Notes: a model not told the origin generated them from the sequence alone. Counted from the stretch's first letter, positions 25,178-34,539 are shown. The stretch: DNA of 64,000 bases from DAINBT01 sp036732785 (GCA_964537505.1 CAZICK010000008.1:1-64000); one strand, 5' to 3'. Program-made: numbers and translations.

Positions 25178-25765
25178 ATGGCCCAAGATGCCAGAGGCAA
25201 ACAGACACGCGGCGATATTTTGCAGACGGCGGCTCGGCTGTTTTCCATTCATGGTTATTTTCACACCAGTACCAGCGATATTATCGGGGCGGTCTCGGTC
25301 AGTAAGGGTGCTTTTTATCATCACTTCAAGAGTAAGGAAGATTTGGCTCTGGCGATTATAGAGCAGTTGCGCAGCGATTATCAGCAGTTGGTAATCGAGC
25401 CGGTAAGTAGTGCCGGGCCGGGTGAGCGTCCGAAGGAGATGCTCAGGCGAATTGTCGCGTTGAACGAATCGGGTCAATGGTGTAACTGTCTGCTGCTGGT
25501 GCGTTTGGCGGGAGAGGTGGCCCAGCAGGAAGGCGATCTGTCGGAGCGTATCAGGGAGATCGTTAATTGGCTGCTCGAGTTCTGGGAGGAGATCATCAGC
25601 GATGCCCAAAAGGCCGGCGCCGTAAGTGAAAGATTTGACGCCCGGAGATTAGCGGAACTGATCTTTTCTACTCTGGCCGGCGCTATATCCTACCGTGAAC
25701 TGGATGAGGAGGTTGGCAAGCTTTCGGAAATTGCTGAATATCTGCAGGCCATGATAACAGAATAG
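25178..25765 (+). CDS. TetR/AcrR-family transcriptional regulator
   Basis: A 195-residue repressor-type protein. The N-terminal TetR helix-turn-helix is clear (RGDILQTAARLFSIHGYFHTSTSDIIGAVSVSKGAFYHHFKSKEDLALAII). The C-terminal helical domain (about 75-190) would bind a ligand and dimerise; the last third resembles the common TetR_C fold with a leucine-rich end. GGGAGG lies upstream of ATG 25178. No obvious target gene is next to it; the neighbouring genes are a small membrane protein and an HDOD gene. Confidence 0.88.
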   Translation: MAQDARGKQTRGDILQTAARLFSIHGYFHTSTSDIIGAVSVSKGAFYHHFKSKEDLALAIIEQLRSDYQQLVIEPVSSAGPGERPKEMLRRIVALNESGQWCNCLLLVRLAGEVAQQEGDLSERIREIVNWLLEFWEEIISDAQKAGAVSERFDARRLAELIFSTLAGAISYRELDEEVGKLSEIAEYLQAMITE

Positions 25766-25817
25766 CTCACAACTGGGTATAATTGGTGTTGTTTGTCGCG
25801 GTGTCGATAAAAAGGAA

Positions 25818-25850
25818 GGCAGGGGCAAATAAAGGAATAATGCCCCTGCC
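25818..25850. terminator. hairpin between convergent genes
   Basis: A perfect 10-bp inverted repeat (GGCAGGGGCA at 25818-25827 and TGCCCCTGCC at 25841-25850) lies between the TetR and HDOD genes. The T-run is poor, so termination is likely but not certain. Confidence 0.5.
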
Positions 25851-25922
25851 AAGATGTTTTCTCCCTTCCGGGCCACGCACCGCCACGACAGATAATAAAC
25901 AGTCGGTTGTTATCGTTTTATT

Positions 25923-26843
25923 TTATTGTTCCAGCGACAGCAGGATTTCGGAGTTTGTGGCCTCGATCTCAACGATGCCCATAATTTCACCGATTTTGTC
26001 GGGAGTGAGGTTGAGTTCTTCCCGGACGTGCTGGTCGTAGGTTGGGTTGGGATTGCCGCTGTCACCGAGGTTCTGGCTGTGGCAGATGTAATCGGCCATG
26101 TGGACCAGTTTGACCAGGGGCTGGATATTTTCGTCAGGGCACAATAGAGGCTCATGGTGCCAACGGACGACGGCCTGGATTTCCGCGCCGAGTTTCCATT
26201 TGTCTGCCAGCCAGGCGCCGGCTTCGTCGTGTCCCATGCCGATGATACGAGCTTCCTCTTTGATAATGGGGATATCCTCGGTTTGGGCACTTTTGATGGC
26301 GTGGTGGAATTCGGGGTTGGCGTAACGTTCGAAGAGGATTTTACCAATGTCGTGCACAATGCCGGCAAGATGGGCAACATCGCGGGTAATGTGCTGACTG
26401 ATATTGTTGATGCGGTAGTCGCGCAGTACTGTGGTGACGATACCAACACAGACGCTGTGTCGCCAGAAATCGTGCCGGTCGAATACGGGTTTCCGCACGC
26501 GTGAAAAGGCTTTGAATACACTGGTGCTCAGTGCGATATTGGTTACGGTGACGAATCCCAATCGAGCGATGGCGGACTGAAGTTCGGTGATTTCCTCACC
26601 CCTGGCAGGTGCGTAAAAGACCGAATTGACCATTCTGAGGACCTTCGAAGCGATGGCCGGGTCGTCCTCAATAAGGCGAGCGACGTCCGCGGCACTACTG
26701 TCCGGGTCGTTGACCACTTCCTGAAGTCGCACGGCAATCTCCGGCAAAGTTGGCAGATCCTCAGCCGATTCGAAAATCTGTAGCAGTTCGTGAGTATTTC
26801 GTTGAACGATGGTTTCCATATTGTCAGATGATATTTGCGTCAT
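25923..26843 (-). CDS. HDOD-domain signalling protein
   Basis: A 306-residue single HDOD domain protein. It has the opening DLPTLPEIAVRLQEVVNDPD and the HD-type motif HDIGKILFERY with a later HEPLL, as found in HDOD proteins associated with signal transduction. The tail after about 260 is short with no output domain. HDOD proteins act in regulation without a well-established enzymatic activity. A second HDOD domain, in a histidine kinase, occurs at 59153 in this window. Confidence 0.88.
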   Translation of the reverse strand: MTQISSDNMETIVQRNTHELLQIFESAEDLPTLPEIAVRLQEVVNDPDSSAADVARLIEDDPAIASKVLRMVNSVFYAPARGEEITELQSAIARLGFVTVTNIALSTSVFKAFSRVRKPVFDRHDFWRHSVCVGIVTTVLRDYRINNISQHITRDVAHLAGIVHDIGKILFERYANPEFHHAIKSAQTEDIPIIKEEARIIGMGHDEAGAWLADKWKLGAEIQAVVRWHHEPLLCPDENIQPLVKLVHMADYICHSQNLGDSGNPNPTYDQHVREELNLTPDKIGEIMGIVEIEATNSEILLSLEQ

Positions 26844-27150
26844 GGTTCAATCCTTTCCGCATTTTTGAATATTCGCCAAATATCGAGGTCTTGGCAAAGC
26901 GAGTTTGTATGTAAAGCAATGCCGTTTTTTGTATCGGCTTGTAAATGGTATTTGTCAAGCGGTAATGGCGTGAAATATTTGGTTAATGGCCGGGAATCGG
27001 CTTCGCAGGGTTGTCAGGGGCGATAAGCGGGTTTGTTGTTGATTTGGTTTATTATTTTGGCGGTTTGTGGAGATTATTATTGGACTGGGCTGTTTTGCCG
27101 TCAATGGGTATGGTATCCCAGTGGTGATCAAAATTATTGTTTTATGAGCT
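26844..27150. other. intergenic region upstream of the candidate small RNA
   Basis: No gene seen. A partial palindrome (GGGTATGG around 27107) is the only notable structure before the promoter at 27151. Confidence 0.35.
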
Positions 27151-27178
27151 TTGAAACCCGGTGTGTTCGTGATATAGT
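27151..27178 (+). promoter_or_regulatory. promoter of the candidate small RNA or pepA leader
   Basis: TTGAAA at 27151-27156, 16-bp spacer, TATAGT at 27173-27178. Confidence 0.6.
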
Positions 27179-27183
27179 ATGCA

Positions 27184-27295
27184 GGAAGGAAAGACGAGGA
27201 TCGACCGTGAGGCCGTAATGGGCCGGGGTCGTAAGGATAGAAAAAGGATTTTTCCGGGTCAAGTTTTAACACAGGAGGTGGCATGGCCACTTTTT
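27184..27295 (+). ncRNA. candidate structured small RNA or pepA leader attenuator
   Basis: Downstream of a good promoter the sequence folds into three local hairpins: CGACC/GGTCG with an inner GGCC/GGCC (about 27202-27231), GAAAAA/TTTTTC (about 27240-27254), and GTGGC-ATG-GCCAC (27278-27290) followed by five T. The last is a typical intrinsic terminator, and the total is about 112 nt without an open frame. It does not match SRP, 6S, RNase P or tmRNA signatures I know. It ends about 95 bp before pepA, so it could be an independent RNA or a leader whose termination controls pepA-folE. Confidence 0.5.
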
Positions 27296-27391
27296 ATGTT
27301 CCAGATGAGTAGCAAAGAGCCGCTCCCGTTGGTCGCTCGCTGAAATGGTAAAATTACGAAATTAGAAGAGTTTTCATAGGAGTATCGCAAG

Positions 27392-28927
27392 ATGGCAAAA
27401 AAGGCAAAACGAACGATAGTTACAGTCTCTCAGGTTCGGCTGGATAAATATAAGGGCGATATGCTGGCGGTGGGGTTGTTTGAGGGTGCCAAGCGTCTGC
27501 CCGCGGAGTTGGTACAGTTGGACAAGACGGCTGATGGGGCACTGAAAAATGTGCTGAAACTGGGTGATTTTACCGGTAAAGCTAATGAGACAGCGGTGTT
27601 ATATACGTCAGGCAAGGTCGGCTGCAAACGAATTATGCTGGTGGGATTGGGTCAGAAGGACAAATTCAAGCTGGATGGATTGCGTCAGTCGGCCGGTACC
27701 GCAGCCAGGACGGCCGAGAAACTGGCCGTGGCGCGGCTGGGTTTGGCAGTGCATGGGACGGGGGGGGTGAAGTTGTCCGCTGAGCAGGCGGGTCAGGCGG
27801 TCACCGAAGGTGCGATTGTTGGCAGATACGATTATCAGGAATATCTTTCAGAGGCGAAAGATAACAGTCAAAAGGATACCACAATGCGGGTGACGATTGT
27901 GGAGCCGAAAGCGTCCGCAGTGACAGGACTCAATCGGGGGCGTAGAGTTGGGGTGGTTCTTGGTGAGGGGCAAAACTACGCTCGAACAATAGCCAATAAG
28001 CCGGGAAATGAGATTAATCCGCCAAGTCTGGCGCGGGAGGCGCAGAAACTGGCGAGGGAGGTTGGTTTGAAATGTAAGATATTTGATGAACGGAAGTTAT
28101 CTGATATGGGGATGAATGGTATTTTGGCGGTGGGTAGCGGTTCGGCGAGCAAGCCGAGATTGATTATGCTGGAACATAAAGGCCGACGAACCGGCAATCA
28201 GAAGACAGGGCCTGATGTGGTGGTAGTCGGCAAGGCGATGACGTTTGACAGCGGAGGGATCAGTATCAAACCGTCGGCGAACATGGAAGAGATGAAGTTT
28301 GATAAGACCGGAGGATGTGCGGTGCTGGGGATTATGAAAGCGGTGGCCGCGATGAAACTGCCGTTACATGTCGTGGGACTGATACCTTCGGCAGAGAATC
28401 TTCCCAGCCATACCAGCTATCGGCCGGGCGATATAGTGCGAACCTACAGCGGCAAGACGGTAGAAGTGCAAAATACCGATGCGGAAGGACGGATGATTCT
28501 GTGCGATGCGCTGGCGTACGCAGCAAAAATGAAACCAAAAGCAATTGTAGATATGGCGACGCTGACGGGAGCATGTGTGGTGGCGCTTGGGGTTCATTAT
28601 GCGGGGCTGTTCGGCAATAATGCGGCCCTGAAGAGTAAGCTGGAGAATGCGGCTCAGGTCAGCGGCGATTTGGTGTGGGCTATGCCCTCGGATGAGGGGT
28701 ATTTCGCGGAAATGAAGAGCAAGATAGCGGATCTGAAGAACATAAGTAATCGTAAAGGAGGCGCCTGTACCGCAGCGGCGTTTTTGGGTGATTTCGTGGG
28801 AGATGTGCCGTGGGCGCATATCGACATCGCGGCTGTGGCTGATACCGATGCGGAAAAACCGTATCGCGGCGTGGGTGCTACGGGTTTTGCAGTGCGTTTG
28901 GTGATGGAATATTTGAGAAGTAAATGA
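27392..28927 (+). CDS. pepA: leucyl aminopeptidase (M17)
   Basis: A 511-residue cytosolic metallo-aminopeptidase. The C-terminal catalytic domain contains VVGKAMTFDSGGISIKP and NTDAEGRMILCDALAYA, which supply the Lys, Asp and Glu metal ligands of the M17 family. The N-terminal domain is of usual length. An AGGAG site precedes ATG 27392. Its stop overlaps a possible folE start by four bases (ATGA). Confidence 0.94.
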   Translation: MAKKAKRTIVTVSQVRLDKYKGDMLAVGLFEGAKRLPAELVQLDKTADGALKNVLKLGDFTGKANETAVLYTSGKVGCKRIMLVGLGQKDKFKLDGLRQSAGTAARTAEKLAVARLGLAVHGTGGVKLSAEQAGQAVTEGAIVGRYDYQEYLSEAKDNSQKDTTMRVTIVEPKASAVTGLNRGRRVGVVLGEGQNYARTIANKPGNEINPPSLAREAQKLAREVGLKCKIFDERKLSDMGMNGILAVGSGSASKPRLIMLEHKGRRTGNQKTGPDVVVVGKAMTFDSGGISIKPSANMEEMKFDKTGGCAVLGIMKAVAAMKLPLHVVGLIPSAENLPSHTSYRPGDIVRTYSGKTVEVQNTDAEGRMILCDALAYAAKMKPKAIVDMATLTGACVVALGVHYAGLFGNNAALKSKLENAAQVSGDLVWAMPSDEGYFAEMKSKIADLKNISNRKGGACTAAAFLGDFVGDVPWAHIDIAAVADTDAEKPYRGVGATGFAVRLVMEYLRSK

Positions 28928-28947
28928 ATGGATTAGCAGGTGGACAA

Positions 28948-29520
28948 ATGCAAGATAAGAATTCTATTGATATCGAGCGGATCGAAAAAGCAGTGCGGGA
29001 CATCCTGGAGGCGATAGGTGAAGATCCGAACCGGGATGGTCTCAAAGGCACGCCAAATCGGGTAGCGCGGATGTATATGGAACTTTTTTCGGGGCTGAAA
29101 AATGACCCTCGTAAACACGTACAAAACGTTTTTACAGAGAACTACGATGAAATCGTGCTGCTCAAAGACATACCGTTTTATAGTATGTGTGAGCATCATC
29201 TGCTTCCATTTATGGGCAAGGCGCATGTGGGATATATGCCGCGGGGTAAGGTGATCGGGGTGAGTAAGCTGGCGAGGATTGTGACTGATTTTGCCCGGCG
29301 TCCGCAGATGCAGGAGCGTATGACGACCGACATCGCGGAATTCTTGATGAATGAGATGAACGCTCAGGGGGTGGCGGTGGTGCTGGAGGCGGCGCATACC
29401 TGTATGTCAATCCGAGGCGTCAAAAAACCCGGTAGCGTAATGGTAACCTCGGCGATGCTGGGCCGATTCCGTACCGATGCCCGCAGCCGGGCTGAGGTGA
29501 TGAGCCTGATTAAAAGTTAG
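28948..29520 (+). CDS. folE: GTP cyclohydrolase I
   Basis: Type I enzyme converting GTP to 7,8-dihydroneopterin triphosphate. The zinc ligands lie in MCEHHLLPF and HTCMSIRGV, and the family sequence KGTPNRVARMYMELF is present. ATG 28948 has AGGTGG five bases upstream and gives the usual length (190 residues). An in-frame ATG at 28924 would overlap the pepA stop (ATGA) and permit coupling, so both starts remain possible. It could feed folate or, here, pterin-cofactor pathways. Confidence 0.94.
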   Translation: MQDKNSIDIERIEKAVRDILEAIGEDPNRDGLKGTPNRVARMYMELFSGLKNDPRKHVQNVFTENYDEIVLLKDIPFYSMCEHHLLPFMGKAHVGYMPRGKVIGVSKLARIVTDFARRPQMQERMTTDIAEFLMNEMNAQGVAVVLEAAHTCMSIRGVKKPGSVMVTSAMLGRFRTDARSRAEVMSLIKS

Positions 29521-29589
29521 CAGACCGCAAATGTACCTTATGAACTGAAGGCTGTCCTTGTGCAAATAAGATTTCAGAGGTGTTAAGCC

Positions 29590-29955
29590 ATGGAAAAGAT
29601 TTTTACCGGTGAGGATTCGATGGAGGCTCATTTTGTACGTAATCTTCTGGAAGCTCAGGGCATTCGGGCGCAGGTGCTGGGAGAGATCTTGGGGGCGGCG
29701 CGCGGCGAATTGCCGTTGACCGAGGAGACACGGCCTGGGGTGTGGGTTAATTCCGAGGACGTCGAACGGGCGATGGTGGTTGTGGATGAGTTTGCCAGGC
29801 GAGATCGCGATGACGAAAAGCCTGACGATTTGTCTGAGAGCGAAACATGGACGTGTTCCGGTTGCGGAGAGGTTGTCGAGGAGCAGTTTTCGGCGTGCTG
29901 GAAATGTCAAAAGCCACGAAATGAGCAGGGCGAGAGCGAGACAACGGGTGATTAA
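29590..29955 (+). CDS. DUF2007-domain protein with C-terminal zinc ribbon
   Basis: A 121-residue protein. The N-terminal about 70 residues (KIFTGEDSMEAHFVRNLLEA, then the acidic GVWVNSEDVERAMVVVDEF) follow the DUF2007 pattern, small domains proposed to act in signal transduction. The C-terminal part has CSGCGEVVEEQFSACWKCQ, a four-cysteine zinc ribbon. Specific function unknown. It follows folE by 70 bp on the same strand. Confidence 0.75.
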   Translation: MEKIFTGEDSMEAHFVRNLLEAQGIRAQVLGEILGAARGELPLTEETRPGVWVNSEDVERAMVVVDEFARRDRDDEKPDDLSESETWTCSGCGEVVEEQFSACWKCQKPRNEQGESETTGD

Positions 29956-29985
29956 CCAGGTTCGATGCCTGCAGGGAGATGAGCT

Positions 29986-30711
29986 ATGACCAGGGCCGGA
30001 TCAATTGCGTATCGTTTGCGTTGGGTGATTTTGGTTGTCGGATCGCTTTGTTTTGCAGCGGGGGTTGGGTGGATTTTTATGATACCGCCGCTTGATAGAG
30101 AAGCTGGTTTGGTCGGTACGCCTATGTGGCTGTTCGGTGATTTTGACAACAGTGATCTTAACCGAGGGTTGATTGTTGCAAATGCTGCTTTGTACCTGGG
30201 CGTGTTTTTGCTTACCCAGTGGATGTTTCTGCGTCCCGGGCGAGGCTGGCAGATCAAGCTGACGCCCTCCGGTCGGCCGATGCGGTCTGCAGTGGTAGCA
30301 GCGGGGTTTGCAGCTATGCTGCTGACGGTCGGTATGGTCTTGGCACTGCTTGAAATAGCCCAAGAGAGTGCTTTTATGGACAAAATCGGGTTTATTGGTT
30401 GTTGGATTGGGATGGCTGTTGTATGGGGGGGATGGATAGTTGCTTTTGCTGTCTATTGGAGGCAGGCAGATCGCTATACGCAGTTGGGCAAGGTTGTTCG
30501 GGGGCTGGTGGCGGGCAGTTTTCTGGAGCTTTTTGTGGCGACGGGGGTTTACGCCTGGAATCCGCACAACAAAGATTGTTACTGTGCACGCGGGTCATAT
30601 ACAGGTTTGATATTTGGCGGTACGGTTTTGTTGTGGGCCTTCGGGCCGGGGGTGGTGCTGCTGTTTATGCGCGAGAAGCACCGTCAGCAGAAACTGCTGG
30701 CTCAGGAATGA
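29986..30711 (+). CDS. integral membrane protein of unknown function
   Basis: A 241-residue polytopic protein with about six hydrophobic segments (roughly 13-33, 60-80, 103-125, 132-155, 165-187 and 206-228). A CYCARG segment near 200 carries two cysteines. GGGAG precedes ATG 29986. No family recognised. It starts 31 bp after the DUF2007 gene and may be co-transcribed with it. Confidence 0.65.
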   Translation: MTRAGSIAYRLRWVILVVGSLCFAAGVGWIFMIPPLDREAGLVGTPMWLFGDFDNSDLNRGLIVANAALYLGVFLLTQWMFLRPGRGWQIKLTPSGRPMRSAVVAAGFAAMLLTVGMVLALLEIAQESAFMDKIGFIGCWIGMAVVWGGWIVAFAVYWRQADRYTQLGKVVRGLVAGSFLELFVATGVYAWNPHNKDCYCARGSYTGLIFGGTVLLWAFGPGVVLLFMREKHRQQKLLAQE

Positions 30712-30747
30712 TGATCGCTCTTAGTAGCCGGGATTATCGTGTTATTT

Positions 30748-32127
30748 CTAAAGTTGCCGGAATCGTTGGCAAATGCTGTCGAGTTTGTCCAGTCTCAGCC
30801 AGAGTTCCAGGAAGAGATTTTCGGCTGCGGTTTTGTAGTCAAGGGAACTCGGCTGATTGGCATATTGGAAATTGCCCGCCTGACTGAGGAACGTGTCAAC
30901 TATGCGGGCAGGGAAATTCATCGTTTCCAGCGAGTCATGGTTCAACATTCCGTTGCGGGTCGGCAGTCCTGCACCTATTTGTGCCAGCGTTTGCTGGGTG
31001 CTGGTGCTCAGCAGTGTTCTGAGCAGGTCTTCTATGGGTTGGAGGTTTTCGGGAACCGCCATAACCAGCGCGACCAGGCCGGAAGTGATACTGCCACCGA
31101 TGGTTTCGCCAGGTAAAACGGTTACGGCCAAGTCGTCGCCTAGAGTTTGATGGTAATGGCCAAACATGTCAAAGCCGTCCACGGCCATAGCACAGCGGCG
31201 CTGGGCAAAAAGGTTGATCTGGTCGGCTTTAGTCCGTACGGGTGATACGGGTGATATTTTATTGACGTACAACAGATTATGTATGAAACGAAGGGTATCT
31301 TCGAAAACCGGGCTGGCAACGGCGATCCTGCCGTCGTTTTGGTAAAGTTCGCATCCGCGATGTGACATCAGGTCCGCCATGTGGCTGAAGGTCGGCCGAA
31401 ATTGGAAGCCGTATATTCCTTCACCGGCAAAGCGTTGCGCGAACTGCATAAGTTGGTCCCATTGCCATGCACCATAGGGCATTCTCATTTTGTGGTCACG
31501 GAACACAGCTTTATTGTAGTAGAGCAGCATGGGAGAAGCACTCAACGGAATGGCGATGTACTGACCATTTTCGGCGAAACTTTTCAGCAAAGTCTCCTTT
31601 AGTTCCGCTTCTGCCGGCACGTTTTTGGACAGTGGGTAAAACAGGTCCGGTTGGTTGCGCAGGCAACGGACATACTCCTGTTCGCAAATAAGGATATCCG
31701 CACCGCAGACCGGTTGTGTCAGGATTTGTCCGATGACGCCACTCTGCTGGAGATCGAGCAGTTGGAGTTGGCAGCGTGGCGGCAGAATCTGCATTTCGCT
31801 CAGGCGACGGAATATATTGACAATCCGACCGCTGCTACAGGCAATGCGCAGATGGGGCGTAATGTCTCTTCTGATAGCTATCACAGCACTGCGCCGGTCG
31901 CGGCGGGTAATCAGGCCGGACTGTTCCAAATGCTGCAATGCGGTTCGGACCGTAGCACGTGACGCGCCAAACTGATGAGCGATATATCGCTCGGAGGGTA
32001 GTTTTTGCCCCGGTTTCAGTTGTCCGTTGGTAACCTGCCCGGTGAGGCTCTCGGCGATGCGGCGATGTAGTGCCGTGGGTGCGGCGTTTGTCAAGATTCG
32101 CTGATTTTCATTGGTTTTTCCGTTCAT
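30748..32127 (-). CDS. GntR-type regulator fused to a type 2 solute-binding domain
   Basis: A 459-residue one-component regulator. Residues about 17-85 are a GntR winged helix (GQLKPGQKLPSERYIAHQFGASRATVRTALQHLEQSGLI). From about 95 onward the protein resembles the SBP_bac_1/maltose-binding family, not the LacI-type sensor usual in GntR fusions: IPLSASPMLLYYNKAVFRD, AWQWDQLMQFAQRF, LFAQRRCAMAVDGF and a late AGLPTRNGML. There is no signal peptide, so the binding domain works in the cytoplasm, presumably sensing a sugar. GGAGA precedes ATG 32127. No transporter lies beside it, so the regulon is unknown. Confidence 0.78.
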   Translation of the reverse strand: MNGKTNENQRILTNAAPTALHRRIAESLTGQVTNGQLKPGQKLPSERYIAHQFGASRATVRTALQHLEQSGLITRRDRRSAVIAIRRDITPHLRIACSSGRIVNIFRRLSEMQILPPRCQLQLLDLQQSGVIGQILTQPVCGADILICEQEYVRCLRNQPDLFYPLSKNVPAEAELKETLLKSFAENGQYIAIPLSASPMLLYYNKAVFRDHKMRMPYGAWQWDQLMQFAQRFAGEGIYGFQFRPTFSHMADLMSHRGCELYQNDGRIAVASPVFEDTLRFIHNLLYVNKISPVSPVRTKADQINLFAQRRCAMAVDGFDMFGHYHQTLGDDLAVTVLPGETIGGSITSGLVALVMAVPENLQPIEDLLRTLLSTSTQQTLAQIGAGLPTRNGMLNHDSLETMNFPARIVDTFLSQAGNFQYANQPSSLDYKTAAENLFLELWLRLDKLDSICQRFRQL

Positions 32128-32224
32128 GACAATCTCCTGTATGGTGCTAAAAGTCAGAATATGCTTACAACTAGACGTTCAATCCGGCGTTCGTAACAAT
32201 CACACTTTTTCCTAAGACCACCAT

Positions 32225-32253
32225 ATTATAATACTGAACGCACAAACTGACAA
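32225..32253 (-). promoter_or_regulatory. promoter of the GntR-fusion gene
   Basis: Read leftward, TTGTCA (32253-32248), 17-bp spacer, TATAAT (32230-32225), about 100 bp before the start codon. Confidence 0.65.
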
Positions 32254-32650
32254 AGCATTTTAACACCGGCAAACGTAATAATCAATAGAAACGAAATAAA
32301 AAATATCGAAATATAACGTCAAAATGAAATATGGCGATTAATTTCCTATTTTTTCGATTCCTTCGTAGGCCTTTGCCGTCGAGGGGGTGTTTTACGCAAT
32401 TTGTGTTTGGTTTGACTGGCAGGGTTTGCTCGACATAAGTGCTTGTGCCGAATATAGTTAAGAGGGGATTTCAGGTTGCCGCTTAGGCTTTGGACCTGAT
32501 TTGGGCTATACTTCTGGTTGCGGGGGGCCATATCACGTTTATTCTTGCTCTTTGAGCTTTTCTACGCTAGGATGTATCTTGTGCGTATTTTGGGCCTTGA
32601 CCAGAGAAATAACACGGGGATCCGGCCCTTTCGTTCAGTACGGGTACAAA
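32254..32650. other. intergenic region, no gene seen
   Basis: Separates divergent genes. An in-frame extension of the sulfatase-like gene begins at 32501 but lacks a ribosome site and lies before the lipoprotein signal, so it is treated as untranslated. Confidence 0.4.
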
Positions 32651-34102
32651 ATGGACCCTAGATCAACCAATTATATTGTTTTGCGGGTATGGGCTGTTAT
32701 CTTGGCGGTCTTTCTGCTGGCGGGCTGCTCCAGTGAATCCGACCAGTCCCCAACCCCCGAACACATCCCTCAGGCCAAGCAGACCCCACCTATTATTCTC
32801 ATTACCGTCGATGCCCTAAGGGCCGACCACCTAAGATGCTACGGCTACTCCAAAAACACCTCTCCAAATATCGATCAATTTGCTCAGGACTCACTTCTGT
32901 TTGAGAATTGTTTTGCCCATGCCCCGGAAACTCGCCCCAGTTTTGCTTCTATGCTGAGCGGATTCCTGCCACACGAAACCAAAATCACCGAAAGCGTTCA
33001 GTTACCACCGGCCGTAGAAACGCTCGCCGAAATGCTCCAAAAGCAGGGATACAAAACCACTGCCGTAATCGGCAATTATCTTTTGAGAAAAGGAGAAGGT
33101 TTTGAACAGGGCTTTATGATATACGACGACACCATGGACCAGCGAGAACTCATCCGAAATTGGCCGGAACGAATCGCCCAACACACCACCGACCGGGCTA
33201 TTGAGTTGATCGAACAGTTTCACAAGGATCGACTGTTTATGTGGATCCACTATCAGGATCCGCATGGACCTTACACTCCACCGAAACCCTTTGCCGACCA
33301 GTTCCAAAATCCCGACCAGAAACCGCGAAATCTCAAAGTAAACTCTTCATCAAAGGGCAGCAGCTTGTTAGCCTTTGGCGGTCGCGGCGGTATCCCCAGC
33401 TACCAGCAATTGGGCGACCACAGAGACTTTTACTACTATCTTTCCCAATATGACGCCGAGATACGCTATCAGGACGAACACTTCAAACGCCTCACTGACG
33501 CATTAAAAAAGTTTGGCTTGTATGACAGCGCCCTGATCATATTCTCATCCGATCACGGTGAGGGCATGGGCGAACACAATTACTTCTTCGCTCATGGTGA
33601 ATACCTCTACCGCAATCAGGTCCACGTGCCGCTTATCATAAAATACGGCAGCGAACTGACCGGCCGAAGAACGGATTTTGTCCAGCATCTCGACATTCTA
33701 CCCACCATCTTCAACGTCCTGGGCCTCAATTTTGACCCGCGATTTCGCGGTCGAGACCTCCGCCGAGACACCGGAACAAAAAGGGAAATCTTTGCTGAAA
33801 TGAAGTCGCTCATGATCAGGGACAAAATCCTGTTCCCACGGTTTTCCATAGTGCTCGATGGTCTCAAGTTGATCTATACCCCTTTGGACAAGAAATTCGA
33901 ATTATTTGACATCACGACCGACCCTGACGAAATACATAACTTGCTTAACGACACCAAATACTGGGCACAGGCCAATGACTTGAGAACCAGACTGATCCGT
34001 ATTCACAATGAAGACCTCCTCGGTCTCGACTCGGTGGCCGGGCCGCGGGGGCGTACTCCAGAAGAGATCAAGGCGATCGAATCTCTTGGCTACACCAGAT
34101 AA
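32651..34102 (+). CDS. sulfatase-like alkaline-phosphatase-superfamily lipoprotein
   Basis: About 483 residues from ATG 32651, with a lipoprotein signal (AVILAVFLLAGCSSES, lipobox LAGC). Metal-site motifs of the alkaline-phosphatase superfamily are present: ITVDALRADHLRCYGY, IHYQDPHGPYTPP and SSDHGEGMGEHN. The CxPSR motif that matures to formylglycine in true sulfatases is replaced by ETRPSFASMLSG, where Thr occupies the nucleophile position. Thr nucleophiles are known in phosphate-ester members of this superfamily such as LtaS. It may therefore be a phosphohydrolase or transferase, not a sulfatase. It is probably lipid-anchored on the envelope. Confidence 0.78.
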   Translation: MDPRSTNYIVLRVWAVILAVFLLAGCSSESDQSPTPEHIPQAKQTPPIILITVDALRADHLRCYGYSKNTSPNIDQFAQDSLLFENCFAHAPETRPSFASMLSGFLPHETKITESVQLPPAVETLAEMLQKQGYKTTAVIGNYLLRKGEGFEQGFMIYDDTMDQRELIRNWPERIAQHTTDRAIELIEQFHKDRLFMWIHYQDPHGPYTPPKPFADQFQNPDQKPRNLKVNSSSKGSSLLAFGGRGGIPSYQQLGDHRDFYYYLSQYDAEIRYQDEHFKRLTDALKKFGLYDSALIIFSSDHGEGMGEHNYFFAHGEYLYRNQVHVPLIIKYGSELTGRRTDFVQHLDILPTIFNVLGLNFDPRFRGRDLRRDTGTKREIFAEMKSLMIRDKILFPRFSIVLDGLKLIYTPLDKKFELFDITTDPDEIHNLLNDTKYWAQANDLRTRLIRIHNEDLLGLDSVAGPRGRTPEEIKAIESLGYTR

Positions 34103-34391
34103 CGCACAACGCCACATTCCCACGGATAAATCCCACAAAAAAAACAGGCTGCCCCGGCCAAATTGCTCGCGAACTCCACCACATACCCCCAAAAAAAAGG
34201 CATTATCAGATCGATGGCGACACACGACGTCATCTGTCAGACAATGCCCAAAAAAGAAGCTGTTAGCACCGGGTTTATCGGCACTCTGACAGACCATCTT
34301 TAACCCCAAAATACAAAAAGGGATGAGATCAGGGGAATCCCCCCGAAACGCTGGTGGATTGTTGTTGTTTTAGGGCCGCCCAAAAAATGGC
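34103..34391. other. intergenic region, no gene seen
   Basis: A-rich stretches but no frame with support and no clear terminator hairpin. Confidence 0.35.
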
Positions 34392-34419
34392 TTGCGTGGC
34401 CTGCTAATCCCCTTATAAT
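34392..34419 (+). promoter_or_regulatory. promoter of the nfnAB operon
   Basis: TTGCGT at 34392-34397, 16-bp spacer, TATAAT at 34414-34419; leader of about 115 nt. Confidence 0.55.
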
Positions 34420-34539
34420 GCACGTATTACAGCATGCATGTTCTTTGCTAAGATGTAAGAAGGCGGAAGAAAAACGCAGTTTAACTAATACTACATCGAG
34501 ATTTCATAATTAACCACGTTATGCTGGGGTGAATCGCTA

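Noticed and set aside
33902..34309. Minus-strand frame of 135 codons past the sulfatase-like gene.
   Set aside because: Mostly antisense to the upstream gene and low-complexity, no ribosome site.
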